Assembly: GCA_050699595.1 (NCBI GenBank)
Contig: JBOHFI010000014.1
Coordinates: 34,916-98,915, forward strand
Length of the DNA stretch: 64,000 nt
DNA from: GCA-003244245 sp050699595
Lineage (GTDB): Bacteria > Actinomycetota > Actinomycetes > Mycobacteriales > Pseudonocardiaceae
Direction: 5' to 3'
The notes beneath the pieces were generated by a model that saw nothing but the letters and a program-made list of their open reading frames with translations, was not told the DNA's origin and ran no database searches. Positions within the stretch are counted from its first letter, which is position 1, and every line of letters starts with the position of its first letter. This document shows positions 25,642 through 33,198 of the stretch, one piece after another. The position numbers and the translations under genes were made by a program.

Positions 25642-26880
25642 TCAGACCGCTGCCGGCTGCGCACTGGCGGGCAACCCGGCGGAGCAGCGCAGTTCCACCG
25701 CCTTGTCGGTACGCTCCCAGGTGAAGTCGGGATCATCGCGTCCGAAGTGGCCGTAGGCGGCGGTCTTAGCATAGATCGGCCGGTGCAGTCTCAGGTAGCC
25801 CCGGAAGGCCGCTGGGCGCAGGTCGAAGTGCTCACCCACGAGCTTCTCGATGGCCCTGCGGGGTACCCGCTCGGTGCCGAAGGTCTCCACCAGCAACGAC
25901 AGCGGCCGGGCCACCCCGATCGCGTAGGCCACCTGGACCTCGACCCGATCCGCCAGGCCAGCGGCCACGACGTTCTTGGCCACGTATCGGGCCGCGTATG
26001 CCGCGGAGCGGTCCACCTTGGACGGGTCCTTACCAGAAAACGCGCCGCCACCGTGCCGGGCGAACCCCCCGTAGGTGTCCACGATGATCTTCCGGCCGGT
26101 CAACCCGGCATCACCGACCGGCCCGCCGATCACGAACCGCCCGGTCGGGTTGATGAACAGGTTGCGCGCCAGCTCGTCCTCGTCATAGAAATCGGCAGGC
26201 AGTACCGCGAGCACCACGTGCTTCCACAAGTCGGCCCGGATCTGCTCTGCGGTGGCCTCCTCGGCGTGCTGGGTGGAGATCAGCACCTTCTCCACCCCGA
26301 TCGGCACGTGATCCCGATAGCGGACGGTGACCTGAGTCTTGCCGTCGGGTCGCAGGTAGGGCAGCGTGCCGTCCTTGCGCACCTGCGCCAGCCGCTGGGA
26401 CAGCCGATGCGCCAGCGCGATCGGCATCGGCATCAGCTCGGAGGTCTCGTTCGTGGCGTACCCGAACATCATCCCCTGGTCACCCGCCCCGGCGCTGTCC
26501 AGCTCGTCCTCGGACAGCTTCCCGCGCCGCTCCGCCGCCATGTCGACACCCTGAGCGATGTCCGGTGACTGCTTGTCCAACGAGGTCAGCACCGCGCAGC
26601 TGTGCCCGTCGAAGCCGAAACCGCCGTTGTCGTAGCCGATCCGGCAGATCGTGTCGCGTACGATCTGGGTGTAGTCCAGCACCCCCGGTGTGGTGATCTC
26701 CCCCGCCAGCACGACCATCCCGGTGGTGATCAGGGTCTCGCAGGCCACCCGCGAATTCGGGTCCAGCGTCAGCGCCGCGTCCAGCACCGCGTCGGAGATC
26801 TGGTCAGCCATCTTGTCGGGGTGGCCTTCGGTCACCGACTCGGAGGTGAACAGGTACTCAATGGTCTCCAGCTGGGTCAT
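25642..26880 (-). CDS. metK: S-adenosylmethionine synthetase
   Basis: 412 residues. Makes SAM from methionine and ATP. Landmarks: FTSESVTEGHPDKMADQISD, GAGDQGMMFGYATNET, VIGGPVGDAGLTGRKIIVDT and the glycine-rich loop GGGAFSGKDPSKVDRSAAY with catalytic Asp/Lys. Lies 4 nt after the core metE stop, inside the SAM-cycle operon. Whether the genome has a second metK cannot be seen. Confidence 0.97.
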   Translation of the reverse strand: MTQLETIEYLFTSESVTEGHPDKMADQISDAVLDAALTLDPNSRVACETLITTGMVVLAGEITTPGVLDYTQIVRDTICRIGYDNGGFGFDGHSCAVLTSLDKQSPDIAQGVDMAAERRGKLSEDELDSAGAGDQGMMFGYATNETSELMPMPIALAHRLSQRLAQVRKDGTLPYLRPDGKTQVTVRYRDHVPIGVEKVLISTQHAEEATAEQIRADLWKHVVLAVLPADFYDEDELARNLFINPTGRFVIGGPVGDAGLTGRKIIVDTYGGFARHGGGAFSGKDPSKVDRSAAYAARYVAKNVVAAGLADRVEVQVAYAIGVARPLSLLVETFGTERVPRRAIEKLVGEHFDLRPAAFRGYLRLHRPIYAKTAAYGHFGRDDPDFTWERTDKAVELRCSAGLPASAQPAAV

Positions 26881-26884
26881 CGAA

Positions 26885-27904
26885 TCACGCTCCTTGCGTG
26901 GGCAGGGCTCGGCGGACCGCGGCGGTTGCCTCTACCATCGCCGTCAGCTTCGCTCTCGCTACATCGGCGGGCAAGTGGCGCAGCCCACAGTCCGGGTTGA
27001 TGATCAATTTATCGGCGGGGAAGGCGTCCAGCGCTCGATGGATGCGCGCCGCGATGAGCTCCGCGGACTCGATCTGCTCGGTCTTGACGTCCACCACGCC
27101 CAGCCCGAGCGCACGGTCCCACCCGAACCGCTGGATCACCTCCAGATCCTCGTAGCCCTTGCGGGCGAACTCCAGGATGAGCTGGTCCACGTTCGCGTCG
27201 AGTACCGCGGGGAACAGGAAGTCGTAATGACGTTCCCAGGACGGCCGGGCGTAGCGGTTGCCGTAGCAGACGTGCAACCCCCACGTGACGTCCACGCCCT
27301 TGGTCACGATGTTGATCGCCTCCACCGCGACGCCCACGTCCTCGGGATAACCCGCCAGGAACGGCTCATCGATCTGCAACAGCCGCGCGCCCTCGGCGGC
27401 CAACGCCCGCGCCTCGGCGTTGAGTACCTGCGCCAAGGCCCGAACCAGGTCGGCGGAGCGCGGGTACGCCTTGTTCTGGATCCGGTGGGACAGCGAGAAG
27501 GGTCCGGTGAAGGAGAACTTGACCGGGCGATCGGTGTGTCGGCGGGTGAAACGGTAGTCCTCGGCCAGCCCCAACGCCGGTGCTTCGCTGGTCGGTAGCG
27601 GTTCGGTGACGACGGTGTCATAGTAGTCGTAGTAGAAAGACTTGACGGTGACCGGGATCCGCACTCCGGGTATCCGAGCCAGGAAGTAGTCGATGTCGTT
27701 GTCCCGGCGCAGCTCCCCGTCGGAGACGATGTCGATCCCGGCTTTCTCCTGGTCCTTGAGGGCCGCTTTGATCGCCATGTCGTGGATCTCTCGCAGATGG
27801 CCGCGGCTGATTCGGTTGCGGTAATAGTCGGTCTTGAGCCGCTCGAGCCACTCGGGAACCGAGTAGGACCCCACGACCGTCGTGGGCAGCACCGGCAGAG
27901 TCAT
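26885..27904 (-). CDS. Single-domain (core-type) methionine synthase, MetE C-terminal family
   Basis: 339 residues covering only the catalytic barrel of cobalamin-independent methionine synthase. Zn-ligand and homocysteine site features are visible: SDGELRRDN, LQIDEPFLAGYPED, GLHVCYGNRY with the His-x-Cys zinc pair, and NPDCGLRHLPADVARAK with the second Cys. It lacks the N-terminal half that binds methyl-THF polyglutamate in full-length MetE. Core MetE proteins described elsewhere take the methyl group from methylcobalamin rather than directly from folate; the donor here is unknown. Confidence 0.85.
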   Translation of the reverse strand: MTLPVLPTTVVGSYSVPEWLERLKTDYYRNRISRGHLREIHDMAIKAALKDQEKAGIDIVSDGELRRDNDIDYFLARIPGVRIPVTVKSFYYDYYDTVVTEPLPTSEAPALGLAEDYRFTRRHTDRPVKFSFTGPFSLSHRIQNKAYPRSADLVRALAQVLNAEARALAAEGARLLQIDEPFLAGYPEDVGVAVEAINIVTKGVDVTWGLHVCYGNRYARPSWERHYDFLFPAVLDANVDQLILEFARKGYEDLEVIQRFGWDRALGLGVVDVKTEQIESAELIAARIHRALDAFPADKLIINPDCGLRHLPADVARAKLTAMVEATAAVRRALPTQGA

Positions 27905-27905
27905 G

Positions 27906-29414
27906 TCACTCCCGCACCTGGGCGGTCATGGTGACGATGTTGGTACCCATCCGGTGCGCGAACGGCTGGTAGTCCACGTCGAAGCCCTTGCGCCGTCCGA
28001 TGTGCGCCAGCAGCGGCCCGTTGAGCCAGTTCACGATCGAGCCGTCGTACTTGCCGGGACCGCGGAAACCGGTGCGGTAGGCATGCACATCGGTGACGAA
28101 CAGGTCGTGGCAGATCAGCCGACCGTAAGGATGCAGCAGCGGCACAGTGTCCACGAAGCCGGCCACCGCGCCGTTGTTCACGTGCATCCGGATGTCGGCG
28201 CCGGATTCCACCAACGGGCGCAGCATCTCCCCGCTCACCGTGGGCGCGATCTGGTAGAGGTCCAGGCCCGTCAACGGTACATACCGCTCTGCCAAGCGCA
28301 GCGCGGCCCAGGTGCGCTGCCAGAAGTCCACCGCCACCTCGACCGACGGGAACTGCACGGGCATCGCCTCGGAGAGCAGAGCCGGGCCCAGGCGCAGAAG
28401 CTTGCGGATCAGTTCCGGTACCTGATCGGGGGAGACCGATACCGGCTGCCCGATCTCGGAGGTAGCTTCCCTCGTCAGGTAGGCCCTGGTCTGCACGATG
28501 TAGGTGCGCCCGCCGATCTGCGCGACCTCGTCGGTCGGCAGGTTGTCATAGACGTTGGAGATGTAGACCAGGAAGATCTTGTAGCGCAGGAAGCCCAGCG
28601 CGGTCCGGGGTCGGGTGGCGTCCAGTACGAAGGAGCTGACGTGCTGCGCGTGGTCGGCGACCGCGGCCCGAGCCAGTTCCAGCACATGCGGGGAGTAGTC
28701 GCACATCAGGTAGTGCAGCCGCCGGTGGTAGTCCTTGCCGTGGTCGCGGTCCAGCTCGACGAACTCGTCCAGCCAGGTCTTCGCCTGGCTGCCGTTACCC
28801 ACCCCGAGCTCGACGACGTAGAGCTCCTCGGGCAGCGCCTTGCGGGCGGCCAGGGAGTCCCACAACGTGAACAAGCCGCAGATGATCTCCCGTACCGCGT
28901 CCCGGTTGCGGGCGTCGCTCTGTCCGCCCGGCAGGGCCTGCTCGTAGCGCCGACCGGTGGCCTGCTCCCACTCCGCCAGGGCTCTCCAGTACAACGCGTT
29001 GAATTCCCAGATCACGCTGGCGCTGGTGGGCAGCCACGGCTCGAGATAGATCCGGGAGGAGCCGGAGCCGCCGGAGCGGGCCCGGATCAGTTCGCCGGTG
29101 AGCTGGGTGAGAGGCACGTCGCCGCTGCGGCGGACGTCGATCGCGATTTCCATCTCGTCCTCGGTCCGCACCGCAGCGAGCGGCACCGGCGTCAACTCCG
29201 ACTCGTGACCGGAGGCCGCCAGGATCGGCCGGATGTCGACGACGTCGCGGAAGCTGTTGCGGTACTGGACCCAGTCGCACACCACGCGGACCCGGGACAG
29301 GTCCACCGAATCCTGCGCGAGTGCGGCGACCACCGGGCCGAGCGCGGCGATCACATCCACGGGTTTGTCGCCGCGCAGCTTGCCGGTGGGGCGGAAATCA
29401 ACCAGCACGGCCAC
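27906..29414 (-). CDS. Large SAM-dependent methyltransferase-like protein of unknown target
   Basis: 502 residues. The central part has a class I methyltransferase fold: SAM motif I as YVVELGVGNGSQAKTWLDEF (about residues 196-215), an acidic strand HYLMCDYSPHVLELA and a later IFLVYISNVYDNLPTDEV, somewhat like MidA/NDUFAF7-type enzymes. The ~180-residue N-terminal part (MAVLVDFRPTGKLRGDKPVD) and ~200-residue C-terminal part are unfamiliar to me. It sits between metF (17-nt overlap) and core metE (1-nt gap), so a role linked to methyl transfer is likely but inferred. Confidence 0.7.
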   Translation of the reverse strand: MAVLVDFRPTGKLRGDKPVDVIAALGPVVAALAQDSVDLSRVRVVCDWVQYRNSFRDVVDIRPILAASGHESELTPVPLAAVRTEDEMEIAIDVRRSGDVPLTQLTGELIRARSGGSGSSRIYLEPWLPTSASVIWEFNALYWRALAEWEQATGRRYEQALPGGQSDARNRDAVREIICGLFTLWDSLAARKALPEELYVVELGVGNGSQAKTWLDEFVELDRDHGKDYHRRLHYLMCDYSPHVLELARAAVADHAQHVSSFVLDATRPRTALGFLRYKIFLVYISNVYDNLPTDEVAQIGGRTYIVQTRAYLTREATSEIGQPVSVSPDQVPELIRKLLRLGPALLSEAMPVQFPSVEVAVDFWQRTWAALRLAERYVPLTGLDLYQIAPTVSGEMLRPLVESGADIRMHVNNGAVAGFVDTVPLLHPYGRLICHDLFVTDVHAYRTGFRGPGKYDGSIVNWLNGPLLAHIGRRKGFDVDYQPFAHRMGTNIVTMTAQVRE

Positions 29415-30405
29415 TCCCGTCTGTTGTCACCGCGCGGTCCGGGCGGGGGCCCACGCCGGCTCGCTCGAGGATCTCCGGAATGCCCTGCTCGTAGCCGAAG
29501 GCCATCACGTGCGCGCCCGCGACACCGGGGATCTCGGTGAGCTGCTGGATGATCTCGACGCAGATCGCCATGCCCTCCTCGGCCACCCGGTCGGCCGGCA
29601 CGCCGCGCAGCCGACGGACCATCGCCTCGGGCACGTGGATCCCGGGCACCTTGGTGGCGATGTACTCCAGCGCGCGTAGGGACCGCACCGGCCCCACCCC
29701 CGCGAGGACACCACACCTGTGGTCTATCCCCAAGTCACGGACGTCGGCCATGAAGCGCTCGAAGATATCGAGGTCGAACACGAACTGGGTCTGGACGAAC
29801 TCGGCTCCGGCGGCGACCTTCTTGGCCAGCCGGCGGGCCCGGAAACTGGTCGGTGGGGAGAACGGGTTCTCCACCGTGCCGATCAGCCACTGCGGCGCCG
29901 GATCGACCCGGCGACCGGACAGCAACCGCCCCTGGTCACGCAGCGTCGCGGCGGTCCAGACCAGCTGAACCCCGTCGAGGTCGAAGACGGCCTTGGCGTC
30001 GGGGTGGTCACCGAAGCGGGGGTGGTCACCGGTGAGCAGCAGGATGTTGGGGATGCCCAGAGTCGCAGCCGAGATCAGGTCGGACTGCAAGGCGATCCGG
30101 TTGCGGTCCCGGCAGGTCAGCTGCATCACCGGCTCGACGCCCGCGGACAGCGCGAGCAGGCTGCCCGCGAAGCTGGACAGCCGGACGTGAGCGCTCTGGT
30201 TGTCGGTGACGTTGGCCGCGTCGACCCAGCCCCGCAGCAGGCCCGCTTTCGTCGTTATCGCAGCCGGGTCGGCCCCGCGGGGTGGGCCGATCTCGGCGGT
30301 CACCACGAACCGGCCGGAGTCCAGCGCTCGGCGCAGCTGACCGGGTTCGGTGATCGGGCGGTGCCCGTTGCGTGTAGTCACGTGCGACTTACCGGGGGTC
30401 GTCAC
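29398..30405 (-). CDS. metF: Methylenetetrahydrofolate reductase (MetF family)
   Basis: 335 residues of the MTHFR barrel: FVVTAEIGPPRGADPA with the catalytic Glu region, NVTDNQSAHVRLS, CRDRNRIALQSDLISA, LLTGDHPRFGDHP, and AEFVQTQFVFD. It reduces methylene-THF to methyl-THF. No NAD(P)H-binding extension is evident; it overlaps metV by 17 nt, so the pair may form a MetF-MetV complex as described in acetogens. Confidence 0.9.
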   Translation of the reverse strand: MTTPGKSHVTTRNGHRPITEPGQLRRALDSGRFVVTAEIGPPRGADPAAITTKAGLLRGWVDAANVTDNQSAHVRLSSFAGSLLALSAGVEPVMQLTCRDRNRIALQSDLISAATLGIPNILLLTGDHPRFGDHPDAKAVFDLDGVQLVWTAATLRDQGRLLSGRRVDPAPQWLIGTVENPFSPPTSFRARRLAKKVAAGAEFVQTQFVFDLDIFERFMADVRDLGIDHRCGVLAGVGPVRSLRALEYIATKVPGIHVPEAMVRRLRGVPADRVAEEGMAICVEIIQQLTEIPGVAGAHVMAFGYEQGIPEILERAGVGPRPDRAVTTDGSGRAG

Positions 30406-30889
30406 GCTGGATGACCGGGAGGTGGCGGCGGCCGTCGTCGGCGGTCCACATGCCCTCGTCGCGGCCCTGCCAGTAGTTCACCCAGGAGCTGCTCCCCCAC
30501 TGTCGGTGATCGATCGGGCGCTGCAGCAGGCTGAGGTCCTCGGCCTTGCCCTGCGCTTCGGCGCGCTCGAAGGCGACCAACCACACGCACCGTACGCCGG
30601 GGTGCACCTCGCACTCCCCCGTGCGGGACACCCCGCCGCACGGGCCGTTGCGCAGTTGTTTCGGGCAGGTCATCGGGCAGGCGTACCCCGTCGCCGGCAG
30701 CGCACACTGGCCGCACATCCGGCAGCCGAAGGTGGCGCCCTTGACGCGCTCCTCAGCGGCCGTGAACAGCCGGTTCGCTCTCGGGTGCCACTCCAGCCAG
30801 GCCGCAATCCTGCGGTAGACGAGGTTCGGTTCCAGCAGGTGGTGCAGCCGGTACAAGGTCCGGGCCGACAAGGACGGCGTGACCGGCAT
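30389..30889 (-). CDS. metV: MetV-like Cys-rich methylene-THF reductase partner
   Basis: About 166 residues. A basic helical N-terminus is followed by a Cys-rich cluster, FGCRMCGQCALPATGYACPM then TCPKQLRNGPCGG, and a GECEVHPGVRCVW segment. This matches the MTHFR C-terminal/MetV family that binds zinc or a metal cofactor and partners MetF. The start is uncertain: ATG 30889 is chosen, but an in-frame ATG at 30955 would add 22 residues and overlap the small zinc-protein gene by 23 nt. Confidence 0.82.
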   Translation of the reverse strand: MPVTPSLSARTLYRLHHLLEPNLVYRRIAAWLEWHPRANRLFTAAEERVKGATFGCRMCGQCALPATGYACPMTCPKQLRNGPCGGVSRTGECEVHPGVRCVWLVAFERAEAQGKAEDLSLLQRPIDHRQWGSSSWVNYWQGRDEGMWTADDGRRHLPVIQRDDPR

Positions 30890-30932
30890 GGGCCAGCCCG
30901 CATGGCGCCGCTCGGGGGCGGCGCCGGCCCGA

Positions 30933-31133
30933 TCAGGATGTCGCGGGATTGCCATCAGCGACCCGGCGGAGGAGGTTGACACCAGCCCCGCGCAGCCGCG
31001 CGACCGTCGCGCGGAGATGCTCGATCTCCCGGTGGAGTATCTCGACGGTGTTGTCCACCTCGGGCACCTGGACGGCGTCCTCGGTCGCGAGCAGGGGACA
31101 TCCGCAGTGCGGGCAGCTGAGCTCGTGCGCCAT
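30933..31133 (-). CDS. Small zinc-ribbon-like coiled-coil protein
   Basis: 66 residues: MAHELSCPHCGCPL (C7, C10, C12) then a heptad-like helix NTVEILHREIEHLRATVARL. It heads the SAM/one-carbon operon, upstream of metV. With only three Cys it could bind metal as a dimer through the coiled coil. No family recognised; a regulatory or assembly role is speculation. Longer in-frame starts exist up to 31214, but homologous-looking sequence begins at MAHEL. Confidence 0.6.
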   Translation of the reverse strand: MAHELSCPHCGCPLLATEDAVQVPEVDNTVEILHREIEHLRATVARLRGAGVNLLRRVADGNPATS

Positions 31134-31328
31134 CTCACCCTCCTGACGCCGCGGCAGCCTCTCGTGTGAGACGGGCCACACCACCAGTGAACGGGGAGCC
31201 CAGGTGCGGAACAACCGGGTGCCGGCACGAAATCACTGTGCTCGCATTTGTGGCATGGCCACAACCCCGGGCCGCGCGGCGTCGTCGGCTACGCTGCGGG
31301 CGCCGCCGGCGCTCCGGGAGACCTCACG

Positions 31329-31625
31329 ATGAACTACTACCTCTACAAGCTGGTCGTTCCCCGACCCACCTTCCGCACCGACATGACCGAAGCCGAGTCG
31401 ACGATCATGCGGGACCATATCGGCTACTGGACCGGCTTGGCCGACGACGGCACCGCCGTCGTCTTCGGGCCGGTCGCCGACCCCGCCGGCTCGTGGGGGC
31501 TCGCCGTGGTCGAGGCCGACACCGAACACGCCGTTCGCGCCCTCGCCGCCGCCGACCCCGCCATCGCCTCCGAGCTGGCCACCTTCGAGATCTACCCGAT
31601 GCCCGGCACGATCACCCGCCCATAA
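31329..31625 (+). CDS. YciI-like (YCII-related) protein
   Basis: 98 residues starting MNYYLYKLVVPRPTFRTDMT. The fold pattern (ferredoxin-like, with TEAESTIMRDHIGYW, the acidic-His pocket, GTAVVFGPVADPAGSWGLAV and a C-terminal EIYPMP) matches YCII-related proteins, small dimeric enzymes of mostly unknown substrate. It is divergent from the SAM operon, about 195 nt from the operon's first start codon. The ATG at 31329 is preferred to an upstream frame-open ATG at 31248. Confidence 0.75.
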   Translation: MNYYLYKLVVPRPTFRTDMTEAESTIMRDHIGYWTGLADDGTAVVFGPVADPAGSWGLAVVEADTEHAVRALAAADPAIASELATFEIYPMPGTITRP

Positions 31626-31639
31626 GGAAACGGAGATTT

Positions 31640-31879
31640 TTATGTACACCATTTATTGCGAATGGAGGCCTCCGCGTGAGGCCGACTCGTCGGAGAACCG
31701 TATAGGCCCCGCCCTACCCGCTCGTACCGACCCCCCGGACGGGCGTGGTGGCGCAGCGTGCTGCGATCCATCCCCACCGCCAGCGCTTGGCGCACCGTGA
31801 AGTAACCCGCCTGCGCCTCAGAGAGCCGGTACAGCTCGTCATGGTCCACAGCGTCCGACATACAGAGGACAATATCCAC
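31640..31879 (-). pseudogene. N-terminal remnant of an AbiEi-type antitoxin
   Basis: Encodes DELYRLSEAQAGYFTVRQAL and MDRSTLRHHARPGGRYERVG then RGLY, the winged-helix N-terminus of type IV (AbiEi) antitoxin/transcriptional regulator proteins. Right after this the reading diverges to an unrelated 18-residue tail and stops, so about two-thirds of the gene is gone. No partner toxin gene is present. Confidence 0.65.
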
Positions 31880-31880
31880 T

Positions 31881-32201
31881 GCCAGTCACCAAGCTTGCGC
31901 TGGATAACCCCGACATGGACGTGAGCGTTGTGGGCGACCAGAACTGTCCCATCAAGCGCCGCTCGAACCTCGGCCTCGACATCCGCGAACACTGGCGCGT
32001 CGGTCAGGTTCTTGTTCGTGATGCCGTGAATCCGCGCGCGAAGTACTTGATCGGCTGCTCAGGCCGGACGAGCCAGCTCATCGGCTCACCGATCTTGCCA
32101 CGCACGATGGGAACCACGGCCAGCTCTACCAAGTCGGGCGGTTGCCGGCCGTTGCCCTCGACATCCACCACGGCGTAGCGGACGGCAGTCCAGTCAGTCA
32201 T
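31881..32201 (-). pseudogene. Broken DnaQ-like 3'-5' exonuclease gene
   Basis: The first frame (32201 down to about 32020) gives YAVVDVEGNGRQPPDLVELA and LVRPEQPIKYFARG; the continuation IHGITNKNLTDAPVFADVEA and VLVAHNAHVHVGVIQRKLGD is in another frame, consistent with loss of one base at the ARG-IHG junction near 32040. The Exo motifs (DVEGNG, HNAxxH where Asp is usual) identify a DEDD exonuclease. The reading runs into the AbiEi remnant, so the 3' end is missing. Confidence 0.7.
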
Positions 32202-32409
32202 CTTGCGGTGTTTCCTTCCATCCGATGTCCGACCGGCCGCGGTGCGGGTGCCGCTCCCAGCACCCCGGCAAAGTCATGTTTCGGCAGAGAGATGCCCATA
32301 GATCGCCGAACAAGGGGTCGGTCGGCGATCTACTGCCGCCGCACTCGGCAGGACCAACAAATAAACATCCATGGCAGTAAAGCCAGTTTTTGACGAGCAT
32401 TTCCGGCAT
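32194..32409 (-). CDS. Possible small Cys-containing protein
   Basis: A 71-codon frame from ATG 32409 (or 32400) overlapping the exonuclease start by 8 nt: MLVKNWLYCHGCLFVGPAEC at the N-terminus, two more Cys later. Codon choice is AT-rich for this genome (includes a TTA) and there is no clear ribosome binding site. It may be a decayed or chance frame within this remnant zone. Confidence 0.25.
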   Translation of the reverse strand: MPEMLVKNWLYCHGCLFVGPAECGGSRSPTDPLFGDLWASLCRNMTLPGCWERHPHRGRSDIGWKETPQDD

Positions 32410-32430
32410 GCCGCGACGGTCGCGCTGTGT

Positions 32431-32496
32431 GCGCATTCAGCGGGCTGAGCGTGCTTACCGGCACCCTGATAACCACGCTCAGCCCGCTGAATGCGC
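32431..32496. terminator. 23-bp perfect inverted repeat downstream of vapC
   Basis: Arms at 32431-32453 and 32474-32496 are exact reverse complements (23 bp) around a 20-nt loop. The structure begins 5 nt beyond the vapC stop in the direction of transcription, so it may terminate vapBC transcripts, although no T-run follows. Its length and perfection also fit a small palindromic mobile element. Confidence 0.7.
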
Positions 32497-32501
32497 CAGC
32501 G

Positions 32502-32900
32502 TCACGTTGGTGGAGTCTCGAAGAGGCAGCGTGGGCCGAGGGCGCGGGTTAGGCGCAGATCCATGGTGGCAAGGGGCGCGTCGAGCGCTTCCGCGAGGGC
32601 GATGTAGCAGGCGTCGTAGGCAGTGACGGCACCACGCAGACTCCACACCCGCTCGGCCACCGGCTCGTAACCGAAGAGCACCACCCGCAGCTTGAGCAGA
32701 TCCGCATGGGCCAGTTGCGCGGAGTCCGCCCCGATCGTCCCCGCCAGGCAAGCGCGGCGCAGGATGTTCGCCGCCTCAACCAACATCAGGTGCGGAGCGG
32801 CCAGCGGTCCGGATGCGAGCATCTTCTCCGCCCATCGGCCGTGCGGGCCATCATCGATCAGCGCCGTGACGACGACAACCGCATCAATGACGAGCGTCAC
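32502..32900 (-). CDS. vapC: VapC-type PIN-domain toxin
   Basis: 132 residues of the PIN RNase fold: N-terminal VIDAVVVVTALID with the first catalytic Asp, EAANILRRA with the conserved Glu, TAYDACYIALAEALDAPLAT with the third and fourth acidic residues, and MDLRL. VapC toxins cleave tRNA or rRNA. It overlaps the antitoxin gene by 4 nt. Confidence 0.9.
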   Translation of the reverse strand: MTLVIDAVVVVTALIDDGPHGRWAEKMLASGPLAAPHLMLVEAANILRRACLAGTIGADSAQLAHADLLKLRVVLFGYEPVAERVWSLRGAVTAYDACYIALAEALDAPLATMDLRLTRALGPRCLFETPPT

Positions 32901-33133
32901 CGTCGGTCAGCGTCCCGGTGTTCGAGAATCTCCTCAATGCTCAGGCGGGTGGAGGTAGTTGACTTGCGTTCCCGCACTCGATCGAGGAGTTGCTCGACCG
33001 ATGGCCGACGGGCGAGTTCGATCAGTTCGCTGCGCAGGTGCTCTTGGAGTGAACGCCCGGCGCGCGCGGCCCGGCCGGCGAGCTCATCGCGAACGTCGTC
33101 AGGCACATTGCGGATGGTGATCGACGTGGGCAT
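32897..33133 (-). CDS. vapB: VapB/FitA-like ribbon-helix-helix antitoxin
   Basis: 78 residues starting MPTSITIRNVPDDVRDELAG, a ribbon-helix-helix DNA-binding domain of the FitA type, then RSLQEHLRSELIELARRPSV and a charged tail likely to wrap the toxin. ATG at 33133; the frame is open upstream but homology starts here. Antitoxin first, toxin second with overlap, the normal type II arrangement. Confidence 0.88.
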   Translation of the reverse strand: MPTSITIRNVPDDVRDELAGRAARAGRSLQEHLRSELIELARRPSVEQLLDRVRERKSTTSTRLSIEEILEHRDADRR

Positions 33134-33198
33134 AGCAGCATTATGCAGCGGATGGCAGCATTCCGCAAACAAGATGTCATCATGATCGCGACGACGGG

